In this document: positions 16,038-24,789 of the stretch, piece after piece | Layout of the letters: the number at the start of each line of letters is the position of its first letter | Position numbering within the stretch: the first letter of the stretch is position 1 | Assembly (NCBI GenBank): GCA_963784195.1 | Contig: CAWARA010000007.1 | Span: forward strand, 62,001 to 126,000 | From: CAVQAH01 sp963784195 | GTDB lineage: Bacteria; Acidobacteriota; Vicinamibacteria; Vicinamibacterales; 2-12-FULL-66-21 | DNA length: 64,000 nt | Direction of reading: 5' to 3' | Made by a program: the position numbers and the translations under genes | The notes under the pieces: generated by a model | The model's input: only the letters and a program-made list of their open reading frames with translations | The model's database searches: none | Told to the model about the DNA's origin: nothing

Positions 16038-17183
16038 ATGAAGATTCTCTCGCTCGCACTCGCGCTCCTGGCGTTCGTTCCGGTGGCCCCCGCCTACATG
16101 CAATCCGCTCAGGACGGCACCTGGCACGCGCGGCTTCGCGACACCTGGCAACGGCGCGACGGCGAACGCTACGTCACCCTGCAACTCGAGCAGGACGACA
16201 ACCACCGGTTCGGGATTTCGATTCGCCTGGCCGAGCTTGCGGGGCTGAACGCCGCGGACGAGCGCTGGACCGCCCGGGACGTGCGATTCAGTTTGAAGCG
16301 CGACGCAGGCGCGTTCGACTTCCACGGCAGCTTTACCGACGGCCGTGGTCTGGGCACCTACCGGTTCGCCCCCAATGCCGAGTTCGCGGCGGCGATGCAG
16401 AAGCAATACGGCCAGCTCTCGAGCGACGACCTGCTCACCCTTGCCATCCATGACGTCAGCCGTCAGTTCATCACCTCGATCGAAAACGAGGGCTACCGCG
16501 ACCTGACGTTGAGCGATCTGAAGCGCATGCGGATCCATGGCGTCGATGCCGAATACATTCGCGGCCTGCGTCAGGCCGGGTACGACAAGCTGCCGGTCTC
16601 CGAGCTGGTTCGGACGCGGATCCACGGCGCCACTCCGCAATACGTGCAGGCGATGGCCAACGCCGGCTACCGCGGACTGTCGGTCGAAGATCTCGTCCGC
16701 ACCCGCATCCATGGCGCCACGCCAGAATTCGTCCAGGACCTCAAGGCCGCAGGCGTCGAGAAGCTCGACGTCGATGCGCTGGTGAAGATGCGCATCCACG
16801 GCGTGACCCCGGAATTCATTCGCGAGATGCGCGACCTCGGGTTCAAGCAGCTGCCGGTTTCAGATCTCGTGCGCATGCGCATCCACGGCGTCACCTCGTC
16901 GTTCGTCAAGGAGATTCGCTCGCTCGGCTACACCAACCTGACCATCGACGACTTCGTGAAGATGCGTATTCACGGGGTGACACCGCAGTTCATCAAGGAG
17001 CTGAAGGATCTCGGCTACGGCGACCTGAGCGAGGAGCGCCTCGTGCAGTTCCGGATTCACGGCGTGACGCCTGATTTCATCCGCGACGTCCGCGCGGCAG
17101 GGTTCAAGGACATGACCGCCGAAGACCTGGTCGACTTCAGCATCCACGGCCGCCGCTGGATGAAACGGCGCGCCGGGCTCTGA
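16038..17183 (+). CDS. Exported protein with 29-residue IHG repeats
   Basis: 381 residues. Signal peptide at 1-20 (MKILSLALALLAFVPVAPAY), a beta-rich N-terminal domain to about residue 125, then tandem 29-residue units with the core RIHGVTPEFI followed by a G[FY]xxL helix break. Seven full units run from about residue 165 to 365, with a degenerate unit at each end. In DNA the unit is 87 bp. Similar repeats occur in acidobacterial M56/BlaR1-type and anti-sigma proteins; here no peptidase domain is attached. The repeats look like a helical binding scaffold in the periplasm. ATG 16038 is preceded by AAAGGA; the upstream GTG 16023 would extend past the signal peptide. Confidence 0.7.
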   Translation: MKILSLALALLAFVPVAPAYMQSAQDGTWHARLRDTWQRRDGERYVTLQLEQDDNHRFGISIRLAELAGLNAADERWTARDVRFSLKRDAGAFDFHGSFTDGRGLGTYRFAPNAEFAAAMQKQYGQLSSDDLLTLAIHDVSRQFITSIENEGYRDLTLSDLKRMRIHGVDAEYIRGLRQAGYDKLPVSELVRTRIHGATPQYVQAMANAGYRGLSVEDLVRTRIHGATPEFVQDLKAAGVEKLDVDALVKMRIHGVTPEFIREMRDLGFKQLPVSDLVRMRIHGVTSSFVKEIRSLGYTNLTIDDFVKMRIHGVTPQFIKELKDLGYGDLSEERLVQFRIHGVTPDFIRDVRAAGFKDMTAEDLVDFSIHGRRWMKRRAGL

Positions 17184-17546
17184 AGAAAGAACTTCCCATC
17201 GCCAATCCCCAACTTCCGATCGTGATTGCGGCTGCTTGTCTTTTGAACAACCGGACGAAGGGATCACGAGCGGCCGCGACGTTCGCGTACGTCATATACT
17301 TCTGTTACGTCGTGGTCGTCGTGAGTCGATCGGCGATCGCTTCCCGCTGAGACTCGTCCAGCTCGTTCTCCCCTGCTCCCTTGTCCTAAGACAGTAGAAC
17401 ATGATTGCGGGTTCACCGCCCTTACGAGACTCTTCCGGCTTGCGAGCCGCGGCTCGGCAATACGAATTCCTCGAACGTGTGCGACAGCTGAGCTTCGTTC
17501 ATTGACGAAAGCTTGCTAGAATCCGCGTGCGTTTCACTTCCGCCCG
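17184..17546. other. Intergenic region without a recognised feature
   Basis: 363 bp between the IHG-repeat gene and the histidine kinase. I see no convincing gene, repeat array or strong hairpin. TAGAAT at 17517-17522 may be the -10 of the kinase promoter, 24 bases before its GTG. Confidence 0.4.
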
Positions 17547-19113
17547 GTGAGCACACCCACACCAATCCATCGATACCTCATTGCCGTCGCGATAGTGCTC
17601 GCGACGCTCGTGGTTCGCATGCTCATGGCGCCGTTGTGGGAAACGACCGCGCCGTTTGCGCTCTTCATGTTCGCGACCGTGCTGACGGCGTGGTTCGCCG
17701 GTTTCGGTCCCGCCATTCTGACCGGCATCTGCAGCGTCGCGATTCGGCTGTATTTTGATCTGCCGCACAGCGACTCGTGGAGAGCCATCACCTGGGAAGA
17801 GGCCGTCCGGCTCAGCTTGTTCTCAGGATTCGTGTGGGGAGCGGCGACGCTGCTGACGCGCATGCGTGCGGATCGCGCCGACCTCGAATCCAGCATGCAG
17901 CAGGCGCGTCACGAGCTTCAGGAACGGCAGCGGGCGGAGGCCGCGCTCCGCGACAGCGAGCAGCGCCTGCAGCACCTCGCTGACGCGATGCCGCAGATCG
18001 TGTGGACCGCCGGACCGGCCGGGTTCGACTATGTCAACGAGCGCTGGACCGACTACACCGGACTGACCCTCGAACAGTCGCGCACCTTCGACGAATGGCG
18101 GAGTGTCGTGCACCCAGACGATCGCGAGGCCGCCATCGCCGCCTGGGATCGCGCGGCACGCACCGCCGAGACCTTCGAGGTCGAATACCGTCTCAGGTCG
18201 AAGGCCGGCGACTATCGATGGTTCCTCGGCCGGGCCGTTCCCGTCCGCACCTCGTCTGCCGGCGTCATCCGCTGGTTCGGCACCAGCACCGACATCGATG
18301 CACAGAAGCGGACGGAACAGGCGATCGATGCCGCTCGGTCTGCGGCGGAAGACGCCAGCCGGATCAAGGATGAGTTTCTCGCCATGGTCTCGCACGAGCT
18401 GCGCACGCCGCTCAACGCGATTCTCGGGTGGGTCGCCCTCATCCGCCACGGCTCGGTTCCCGAGGCGAGCATCTCGAACGCGCTGGACATCATCCACCGC
18501 AACGCCAAGACACAGGCGCAGCTCGTCGCCGATCTGCTCGACGTAGCCGGCAGCGTTGGCGGCCGCCTCCGGGTTGTTCGCTCCGAAGTCGACCTCGTCA
18601 GGGCCGTCCGGCCTGTCGTCGAAGCCCACACGATGGCGGCAGCGAAAGGCGGAGTCGGTCTTCAGATGAACGGCCACTCGGAGCCGTTGATCGTCTGGGG
18701 CTGATGAGGGCCGCCTGCAGCAGGTCGTGCGCAACCTGCTTTCGAACGCCCTGAAGTTCACTCCAACCGGCGGCAGGATCGACGTCCAGCTGCGCATGAC
18801 GAATGGGTCGGCGGAGCTGACGGTCTCGGACAGCGGCGCCGGGATCGATCCCGACTTTCTTCCGCACTTGTTCGAAAGGTTCACTCAGGCGGAGACAGGC
18901 GCGACCCGGCAGCACGGCGGGCTCGGGCTCGGGTTGTCGATCGCCCGCTACATCGTGGAGCTGCACGGCGGATCGGTCAGCGCGCACAGCGAAGGTCAGA
19001 ATCGAGGAGCACGCTTCACGGTGCTCCTGCCGCTGCACCACGCGAGCACCGAACGGGATCGATCGCGCAAGGACCCTCCCCCGTTCAGTTCGGCGTCGAC
19101 CGCGTCGCTGTGA
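17547..19113 (+). CDS. Membrane PAS-domain sensor histidine kinase (frameshifted)
   Basis: N-terminal DUF4118-like membrane region with about three segments (residues 8-85), a short coiled coil (QARHELQERQRAEAAL), a PAS-fold domain (residues 130-245: PQIVWTA, YVNERWTDYTGL, VVHPDDRE), then HisKA with the phosphoacceptor in SHELRTPLNA (about residue 285). The frame stops at 18704 after LIVWG. One base over, it resumes as DEGRLQQVVRNLLSNALKF with the ATPase N, G1 (DSGAGI) and G2 (GLGLGLS) boxes, ending at 19113. Deleting one T near 18703 gives an intact kinase of about 522 residues. The response regulator is not adjacent. GTG start at 17547; no clear ribosome site. Confidence 0.8.
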
Positions 19114-19140
19114 CGGATCGAGGACGATAGCAGAGTCGTT

Positions 19141-19243
19141 GTCCGTGGTTCGTGGTCGCTCGTCGCTCGAAGGGCAAATTTTCACTTCTTGATCGAGAAA
19201 GAATGCCTTCGAGCTACGAGCGACGACCCACGAACCACGGCAC
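19141..19243. repeat. Word palindrome between convergent genes
   Basis: The left arm 19141-19174 (CCGTGGTTCGTGG, then CGCTCGTCGCTCGAAGG) pairs with the right arm 19206-19243 (CCTTCGAGCTACGAGCGACG, then CCCACGAACCACGG) around a 31-nt loop. It sits between the kinase stop and the DinB stop and could act as a two-way terminator. Confidence 0.6.
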
Positions 19244-19246
19244 AGT

Positions 19247-19723
19247 TCAAACGATTTGTTCGAACTGTTTGAGGTGGTGGATGTCGTGCCCCGCCATCTG
19301 CGCCATGATCCACCCGACGGTCAGCGCGCCGTATTCGGGGTGAGTGAACGGGCTATTGATCTGCTCGGGCGTCAGCGCGCGCCACATCGCCATGTTCATG
19401 CGCCGCATCGTCAAGTACGCCTCGAGCGCCGTGCGCGCGTCCATGTGATCGTCGAGCGGGAGCCAGTCGTCCTGCGAGAACGCCTGCGCGGCATACCCCG
19501 GCTGCGTCAACGCAAACCGCGCGCGCGTCGTCAACGCAAGCTCCGTCTGCGCGAGGTGCACCAGGATCCTGCGTGCGCTCCATTTGCCCGGCGCATAGCT
19601 GCGTTCGAACTGCTGCGCCGTCCAGCCGTCGACCGCTTTCTGGATCTTTCCAGGTGTTTCTGCGAGAGCCACGAGGGGCTGACGGTCACCGAGATCGGCG
19701 CCGTAGGGGTTCGCTGTGGTCAT
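19247..19723 (-). CDS. DinB-family four-helix protein
   Basis: 158 residues of the DinB/YfiT-like metal-binding four-helix superfamily. Metal-ligand histidines are visible in LVHLAQTE (near residue 56) and GHDIHHLKQ (145-153). Members include thiol transferases (bacillithiol- or mycothiol-dependent) and proteins of unknown role; the substrate cannot be told here. The ATG at 19723 has no ribosome site, but TAGAGT lies six bases upstream on the minus strand (19735-19730). It is a single-gene unit, convergent with the kinase. Confidence 0.8.
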   Translation of the reverse strand: MTTANPYGADLGDRQPLVALAETPGKIQKAVDGWTAQQFERSYAPGKWSARRILVHLAQTELALTTRARFALTQPGYAAQAFSQDDWLPLDDHMDARTALEAYLTMRRMNMAMWRALTPEQINSPFTHPEYGALTVGWIMAQMAGHDIHHLKQFEQIV

Positions 19724-19746
19724 GGTGGAACTCTAGCATCGAGACA

Positions 19747-20105
19747 GGAGGTGACGGAGGACACGGAACAAGCTTCAAAAACGGAGAAACGGAGGCACGG
19801 AGGCAAACGGCTAAACCTCGATCGGAAGCAAACAACGACCGCTCATGTGCCGATGCCGGCCCGGCCATGGCCGGGCCGTGCGATCAACCGACGCCCTGTG
19901 GGCACAAGCTGCATCTGAACGTGGCGGCAGCTTGTGCCCGCAGGGCGTCGGTTGATCGCCCGCCGCGCACGCGGCGGCATCGGCGGACCGCGGTGACGAC
20001 CGATCGGGCTCGGACCCCAACCAGTTCCGTTCGCCTCCGTTACTCCGTGTCTCCGTTTTTGAAGCTCGTTCCGTGCCCTCCGTCCCCTCCGTGTCCGTGT
20101 CCGTC
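19747..20105. repeat. P-type palindromic element, copy 1
   Basis: The outer arms are GGAG-rich words (19747-19805) and their reverse complement (20033-20090); both carry the GGAACAAGCTTC / GAAGCTCGTTCC block. Inside are a perfect 20-bp palindrome GGCCCGGCCATGGCCGGGCC (19858-19877), a 32-bp hairpin (19881-19912 with 19927-19958, one G.T pair, 14-nt loop) and a GC-rich CGCCGCGC/GCGGCGG hairpin. The same order is seen in copy 2 at 57008-57398. No gene lies inside. Confidence 0.8.
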
Positions 20106-20170
20106 GTCCGCATCGGCCCTGGCCCCCATGTTACATTCCTCCACACGCGGCAAACATAAAAGGTGAGGGC

Positions 20171-20701
20171 TTGGCACGGGACGAGCTCCAGGAGCTCATG
20201 TCGGCATACCAGGCGGGATCGATCGAGGCGTTCGAGCGGCTCTACGTCACGCTCGCGCCCGCGATGCTCGGATACCTGAGCAGTCTGGTTCGCAATCGAT
20301 CGCACGCCCAGGATCTGCTGCAGGACTCGTTTCTGCAGATCCATCGATCCCGGCACACCTATCGGCCTGACCTGCCGGTCAAGCCCTGGGTGTTCGCCAT
20401 TGCGCGGCACATGTGGCTGATGGATCGGCGGACGCGATCGCGGCGACCGCAAGCCGAGGGCGAGCTGCCTGAAATCCCCGTGCCGGCTGACGTCGCATCG
20501 CTCGCCGATCGCGACACGCTGCGCCGGGCTCTGCGGGACCTGCTGCCTGACCGCCGTGAGGCACTGCTGCTCCATCACATCTGGGGCTTCAGCTTCGCCG
20601 AGATCGGACAGCTGCTCGGAATCCGTGAGGATGCCGCCAAGCTGCGGTCGAGCCGGGCCATGGGTGATCTGCGAAGAAGTCTTCAGGGAATGCGCGAATG
20701 A
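20171..20701 (+). CDS. ECF-type RNA polymerase sigma factor
   Basis: 176 residues with sigma-70 region 2 (residues 10-80: FERLYVTLAPAMLGYLSSLV, then QDLLQDSFLQIHR and PWVFAIARHMW) and region 4 (110-170: LPDRREALLLHHIWGFSFAE and a helix-turn-helix). It directs RNA polymerase to its own promoter set and is held by a partner anti-sigma factor, here probably the next gene, whose ATG overlaps its stop (ATGA). The TTG start is preceded by AGGTGAGG. The lone sigma/NrsF-like pair suggests an envelope stress circuit. Confidence 0.88.
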   Translation: MARDELQELMSAYQAGSIEAFERLYVTLAPAMLGYLSSLVRNRSHAQDLLQDSFLQIHRSRHTYRPDLPVKPWVFAIARHMWLMDRRTRSRRPQAEGELPEIPVPADVASLADRDTLRRALRDLLPDRREALLLHHIWGFSFAEIGQLLGIREDAAKLRSSRAMGDLRRSLQGMRE

Positions 20702-21372
20702 GCGAGCCCACGCCGAACGGTCGAATCGAGCTGCCACCAGCGCTGCGCTCCCTCATCGAGCACGACCTCGAGCCGGTGACGCCGCTGCCCGCGCCGACCA
20801 TACGAACGCTGCCCTTCCTCCCTATCGCCGCAGCGCAGCTCGTCGCCGCGGTACTCGTCTTCGGCATTCGCCTCGATGCTCCACAACTCGGCTTCGGTCT
20901 GACGTGGGGTGCGTCCACGCTGCAACTCCTGCTGTCGTTGCTGCTGATCGTGCTGGCGTTGCGCGAAGCAATTCCAGGCACGACGCTCTCTCGCCACGCG
21001 CTCGTCGTCACCTTCGCCGCCGGTCTCGCAGCCGTCGTCGGGATCACCTGGTGGACCTGGACGCTCAGCCCCACGACCGTCGAACCTCGCGCGGAACTGG
21101 TCGTCTGGCGCATCTGCCTCGGAGGCACGATCCTGCTGGCGCTCCCCGTCCTCGCCCTGGCCGGCTGGCTCGTCGCCAGCGCATTTCCCTTGCGCCCGCG
21201 ACTCGCCGGCGCACTCTGCGGCCTCGGCGCCGGCCTGATGGCCGACGCCGGCTGGCGCCTGTTCTGCCACTACTCCGACCCCGCCCACGTCTTCGGCGCC
21301 CACACCCTGGCAATCCTGATCACCACCATCACCGGCAGCCTCCTCTGCGGCCGTTGGCTTCCAAGGACGTAG
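20698..21372 (+). CDS. NrsF-like (DUF1109) membrane anti-sigma factor
   Basis: 224 residues. A short cytoplasmic N-terminus (1-40) is followed by six hydrophobic segments at roughly 43-60, 68-87, 98-118, 133-160, 172-190 and 200-218. This size, topology and coupling to an ECF sigma gene match the NrsF/DUF1109 anti-sigma family, which tethers the sigma factor to the inner membrane. No RsiW-type zinc motif (HxxxCxxC) is present. The signal sensed is unknown. Confidence 0.75.
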   Translation: MSEPTPNGRIELPPALRSLIEHDLEPVTPLPAPTIRTLPFLPIAAAQLVAAVLVFGIRLDAPQLGFGLTWGASTLQLLLSLLLIVLALREAIPGTTLSRHALVVTFAAGLAAVVGITWWTWTLSPTTVEPRAELVVWRICLGGTILLALPVLALAGWLVASAFPLRPRLAGALCGLGAGLMADAGWRLFCHYSDPAHVFGAHTLAILITTITGSLLCGRWLPRT

Positions 21373-21432
21373 AGCACGTCCTCAACGGCTGAGGGCACCA
21401 GACCCGATCACACCTCCGCCCGCACTCCAGTA

Positions 21433-21504
21433 GCACTTGCGCACTCCGCGCACTCGCGCACTCGCGCACTCGCGCACCTGCGCACTTGCGCACTTGCGCA
21501 CTTG
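21433..21504. repeat. Nine tandem GCACTYGC 8-mers
   Basis: About nine near-identical 8-bp units (GCACTTGC or GCACTCGC, with one CCGC and one ACCTGC variant) lie directly upstream of the PadR gene. They have one orientation only, with no reverse-complement arm. Confidence 0.75.
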
Positions 21505-21522
21505 ACTCCCCTCACCACGTGA

Positions 21523-21873
21523 GTGAAACTGTCTGTCGTGGCACGAAGCACCCTGTCGCTATTACAAGGCACTGTCGACCTCCTCATCCTGCGATCGCTG
21601 ACGCAGGGACCGCAGCACGGCTACGCGATCTCGAAATGGGTTCGTGAGCGCACGGAAGGCGTGCTCACGATCGAGGACGCGGCGCTCTACCAGGCCCTCC
21701 ACCGCCTCGAAGGCCGCGAGTGGATCGAAGCGGAATGGGGCGTGTCCGACAACAACCGCCGCGCGAAGTACTACGGACTCACCGACCTTGGCCGCAAGCA
21801 GTTGCGGACGGAAGTGTCGATCTGGCGCCGTTACGCGGCCGCGGTGTTCAAGGTGATCGAGACCAGTTCATGA
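21523..21873 (+). CDS. PadR-family transcriptional regulator
   Basis: 116 residues. The winged helix typical of PadR is seen in LLQGTVDLLILRSLTQGPQHGYAISKWV split over residues 13-40, then EDAALYQALHRLE and NNRRAKYYGLTDLGRK near 77-92. It is a dimeric repressor that usually controls the neighbouring gene. The stop overlaps the permease ATG (ATGA), the standard PadR-ADOP pairing of Acidobacteriota. GTG start at 21523. Confidence 0.88.
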   Translation: MKLSVVARSTLSLLQGTVDLLILRSLTQGPQHGYAISKWVRERTEGVLTIEDAALYQALHRLEGREWIEAEWGVSDNNRRAKYYGLTDLGRKQLRTEVSIWRRYAAAVFKVIETSS

Positions 21874-24515
21874 CGCCGAAGACGCGCCGCTTCAGATTCA
21901 CGCATCGCTCGAGTCAGGACCTTCAGCGAGACATTCGCGACGAGTTCGCCTTTCATCTCGACACGCGCGTGTCCGAGCTGATGCAAGGCGGCATGAGCGA
22001 ATCCGACGCGCGCGCGAAGGCACGCGCTGAGTTCGGCGACATCGACCGTGGCGTCCGTGGATGTGTCACGACTGACGTGCATGTGGAGCGTCAGCGATGG
22101 ATCGCTCGCATGGCGACCGAGCTCGCTCAGGACCTCAAATACGGAATCCGACTGATTGCGGCCAACCCGACGTTCTCGATCGTCGCCATCCTCACGCTGG
22201 CCGTGGCGATCGGCGGGAACACCGCGATCTTCAGCATCGTCAACGCGGTAATGCTGAAACCGCTTGCCGTCAGCGAGCCGGATCGGCTCGTGCGTATCTA
22301 CGCAGGCGAGAGCCGGATATCCAAGCCGAACGCGAGCGACCTCTTCGAGCGCTCCGGCGTCCTCAGCGATCTCACACTTCAGCGCTCCGTCGTGCTCAAC
22401 CTTCAGAGCGGTGCGCTGCCGGTGCAGCTCGTCGGCAACGTCGTCGATCGGAACTACTTCGAGGTGCTCGGCGCCCAGGCACGTATTGGCCGGACGTTCC
22501 TTCGCGACAACACGCGAAGCGATCTCGTGGTGTTGAGCGAAGGTGTGCACCGATCACGCTTCGGCTCTGACCCGGCAATCGTCGGCCGCGTGCTCACGCT
22601 GGACGGGCGTCAGATGGAAGTCATCGGCGTCATGCCGGCCGGCTTCCGCGGCGTCGCTCCGCCAATGCTGGCGCGTGACTTCTGGATCCCGCTGGAAGAC
22701 TCACCCGACCTGCGCGACAGAAATGGCTCACGATTCGAGGCTTTGGGCCGCCTTCGGCCAGGCGTTTCGCGTACGCAGGCAACCGCCGCGCTCAAGATCG
22801 CGGCGACCCAGATCCGTGCTGAGTATCAGAACGTTCCGGAGGTCTTCCCATCGCTGTCGTTGCGTGCGGTCGACGGTCTCGAAGCCTTTCAGGGCTTTGC
22901 GGGCGCGCTCCTGCCCGTGCTGGTGTTCGTCGGCCTGATGGGCGTCGCCGCGACGATAGTGCTGCTGGTGGCCTGCGCAAATCTCGCGGGTCTGCTCATG
23001 GGACGCGCGGTGGCTCGTTCGCGGGAGGTGGCCGTCCGCATCGCGCTCGGCGCAGGCCGCGCACGCCTGCTGCGTCAGTTGCTCACCGAAAGTCTGCTGC
23101 TCGCGCTGCTCGGTGCCGTTGCGGGAGTGGCACTGGCCGTCTGGTCGCTGCAGTTCGTCGACATCGCCTCGTCTCGGCTGCCCTTCCCGGTCGAGTTCGA
23201 TCTGTCGCTCGATCGACGCGTCCTCGCCTACGCGATCGGACTCTCCGTTCTGACCGCACTGGCATTCGGAACCGCGCCGGCGCGGGCAGCCGCGCGAATC
23301 GATCTCGTCCCGGCTCTCAAGGATGAAGGCACCGGAATCATGCAGCGGCAACGGTTTCGCCGGATGCTGGTGATCGCGCAGGTGGCCGCATGCACGACCC
23401 TCTTGCTCTGGAGCGGCTTGTTTCTCCGCAGCCTCGCGCGGGTGGGTCAGGTGAATCCCGGATTCGATCCCAACGGCGTGTTGCTCGCGAGCGTGACGCC
23501 ATCCGACAACCAGCCTCGCACGCCGCAGCAGATGGGCACGCTGTTCAGGACCTTGCAGGAACAGGTCATGGCACTGCCAGGCGTCGAAGCCGCAGGCATG
23601 TCGTGGGCTGTGCCCCTGACGCTGATGTCCCGCGAGGGCTTCAGCGTTTTTCAGGAAACCGATCCGCGCGGATCGCGCGGCACCCGGGTGGACGCAAACC
23701 GGCTGACGCCCGGCTGGTTTGCGGCGATTCGCATTCCCTTCATTGCCGGCCGTGACTTCACCTGGAATGACCGCCAGGCGTCGCCGACCGTGGCCATCGT
23801 CAATCAGACGCTCGCCAATCAACTCTGGCAGGGAGCCGCGATCGGCCGGCGAATCAAGTACTACGAAACGAACGACGAGTTCGTGACCGCCGAGATCGTC
23901 GGCGTAGTCGCCGACAGCAAGTACTGGACGCTGGGCGAACAGATCAACCCGACGGTGTATCTGCCCGCGCAGCCCGGGCGTGGCATGACGCTGCACGTCC
24001 GTACGTCGAATCTGGCGGCCACGGCCGATGCTATTCGCCGCGACATCGCCCGCCTGGACTCCACGGTGAACGTCGAATTGAAACCGATGCGTGACGCGGT
24101 CGCGGTCGCCCTGATGCCGGCGCAGGTAGGTGCAGTGTTGACGACGACGTTCGCGGGGGTTGCGGCGTTGCTGGCGATGCTGGGGATCTATGGGTTGATC
24201 GCGTTCGTGGTTGCAGGACGCACGCGCGAGATCGGCATCCGCCGCGCAGTGGGCGCGTCCACCAGGAACATCGTCAGTGACGTGCTGATCAAGAGCGGCA
24301 CGCTCGTCGCGATCGGCCTCGTTGCCGGACTCGCCCTTGGCGCGCTGAGCGCCCCGGCGCTCGGTGGCCTCATCGTGAACGTCTCGCCGACCGATCCCTG
24401 GGTGATGTCAGGCGCCGCCGCCGTCGTCCTCGCCGCGGCCCTGGCCGCCAGCGCCATCCCCGCCCTTCGAGCCGCGCGCGTCGATCCACTCACGGCGCTC
24501 AGGCGCACTTCGTGA
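21870..24515 (+). CDS. ADOP-type ABC permease (duplicated MacB/FtsX)
   Basis: 881 residues. A short N-terminal prefix domain (residues 15-75, FAFHLDTRVSELMQ) is followed by a membrane helix (110-130), a MacB-PCD extracytoplasmic domain, an FtsX triple-helix block (about 345-470), a second MacB-PCD domain and a second FtsX block (about 755-870), ending in PALRAARVDPLTALR. This is the 'acidobacterial duplicated orphan permease' layout: no ATPase gene is adjacent. Related proteins export small molecules or transmit force across the envelope; the substrate is unknown. The ATG at 21870 overlaps the PadR stop. Confidence 0.88.
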   Translation: MTPKTRRFRFTHRSSQDLQRDIRDEFAFHLDTRVSELMQGGMSESDARAKARAEFGDIDRGVRGCVTTDVHVERQRWIARMATELAQDLKYGIRLIAANPTFSIVAILTLAVAIGGNTAIFSIVNAVMLKPLAVSEPDRLVRIYAGESRISKPNASDLFERSGVLSDLTLQRSVVLNLQSGALPVQLVGNVVDRNYFEVLGAQARIGRTFLRDNTRSDLVVLSEGVHRSRFGSDPAIVGRVLTLDGRQMEVIGVMPAGFRGVAPPMLARDFWIPLEDSPDLRDRNGSRFEALGRLRPGVSRTQATAALKIAATQIRAEYQNVPEVFPSLSLRAVDGLEAFQGFAGALLPVLVFVGLMGVAATIVLLVACANLAGLLMGRAVARSREVAVRIALGAGRARLLRQLLTESLLLALLGAVAGVALAVWSLQFVDIASSRLPFPVEFDLSLDRRVLAYAIGLSVLTALAFGTAPARAAARIDLVPALKDEGTGIMQRQRFRRMLVIAQVAACTTLLLWSGLFLRSLARVGQVNPGFDPNGVLLASVTPSDNQPRTPQQMGTLFRTLQEQVMALPGVEAAGMSWAVPLTLMSREGFSVFQETDPRGSRGTRVDANRLTPGWFAAIRIPFIAGRDFTWNDRQASPTVAIVNQTLANQLWQGAAIGRRIKYYETNDEFVTAEIVGVVADSKYWTLGEQINPTVYLPAQPGRGMTLHVRTSNLAATADAIRRDIARLDSTVNVELKPMRDAVAVALMPAQVGAVLTTTFAGVAALLAMLGIYGLIAFVVAGRTREIGIRRAVGASTRNIVSDVLIKSGTLVAIGLVAGLALGALSAPALGGLIVNVSPTDPWVMSGAAAVVLAAALAASAIPALRAARVDPLTALRRTS

Positions 24516-24789
24516 ATCGGAAGCGGCGATCGGACGAATCGGACGATCGGACGAATCGCAGATCGGCAGTCGACGGTCGGAAATCGGCAACGAGCAATTA
24601 GTGCAGGCCAGGTCCCAGCACCTTTTGCCCTTGCCCACGCCCCGTTGCCGATTGCCGATCGCCGCGGTACGGATGTGCGATGTCCGCTTACCGATGTCGG
24701 ATGCCCGATGCCCGATGTCCGATGTCCCGATTTCCGATTTCCGATCTCCGATCTCCGATTTCCCATCTCCGATTTCCGATCTCCGATTC
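24515..24789. repeat. Word-array palindrome (ATCGGACG / CCGATTTC)
   Basis: The left part (24515-24592) repeats GATCGGACGAATCGGACGAT-type words. The right part (24643-24789) repeats CCGATTGCC, CCGATGTC and then CCGATTTC/CCGATCTC, the reverse complement of the ATCGG word. About 50 bp of non-repeated sequence separates them. It fills the space between the permease and the convergent barrel protein. Confidence 0.7.
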
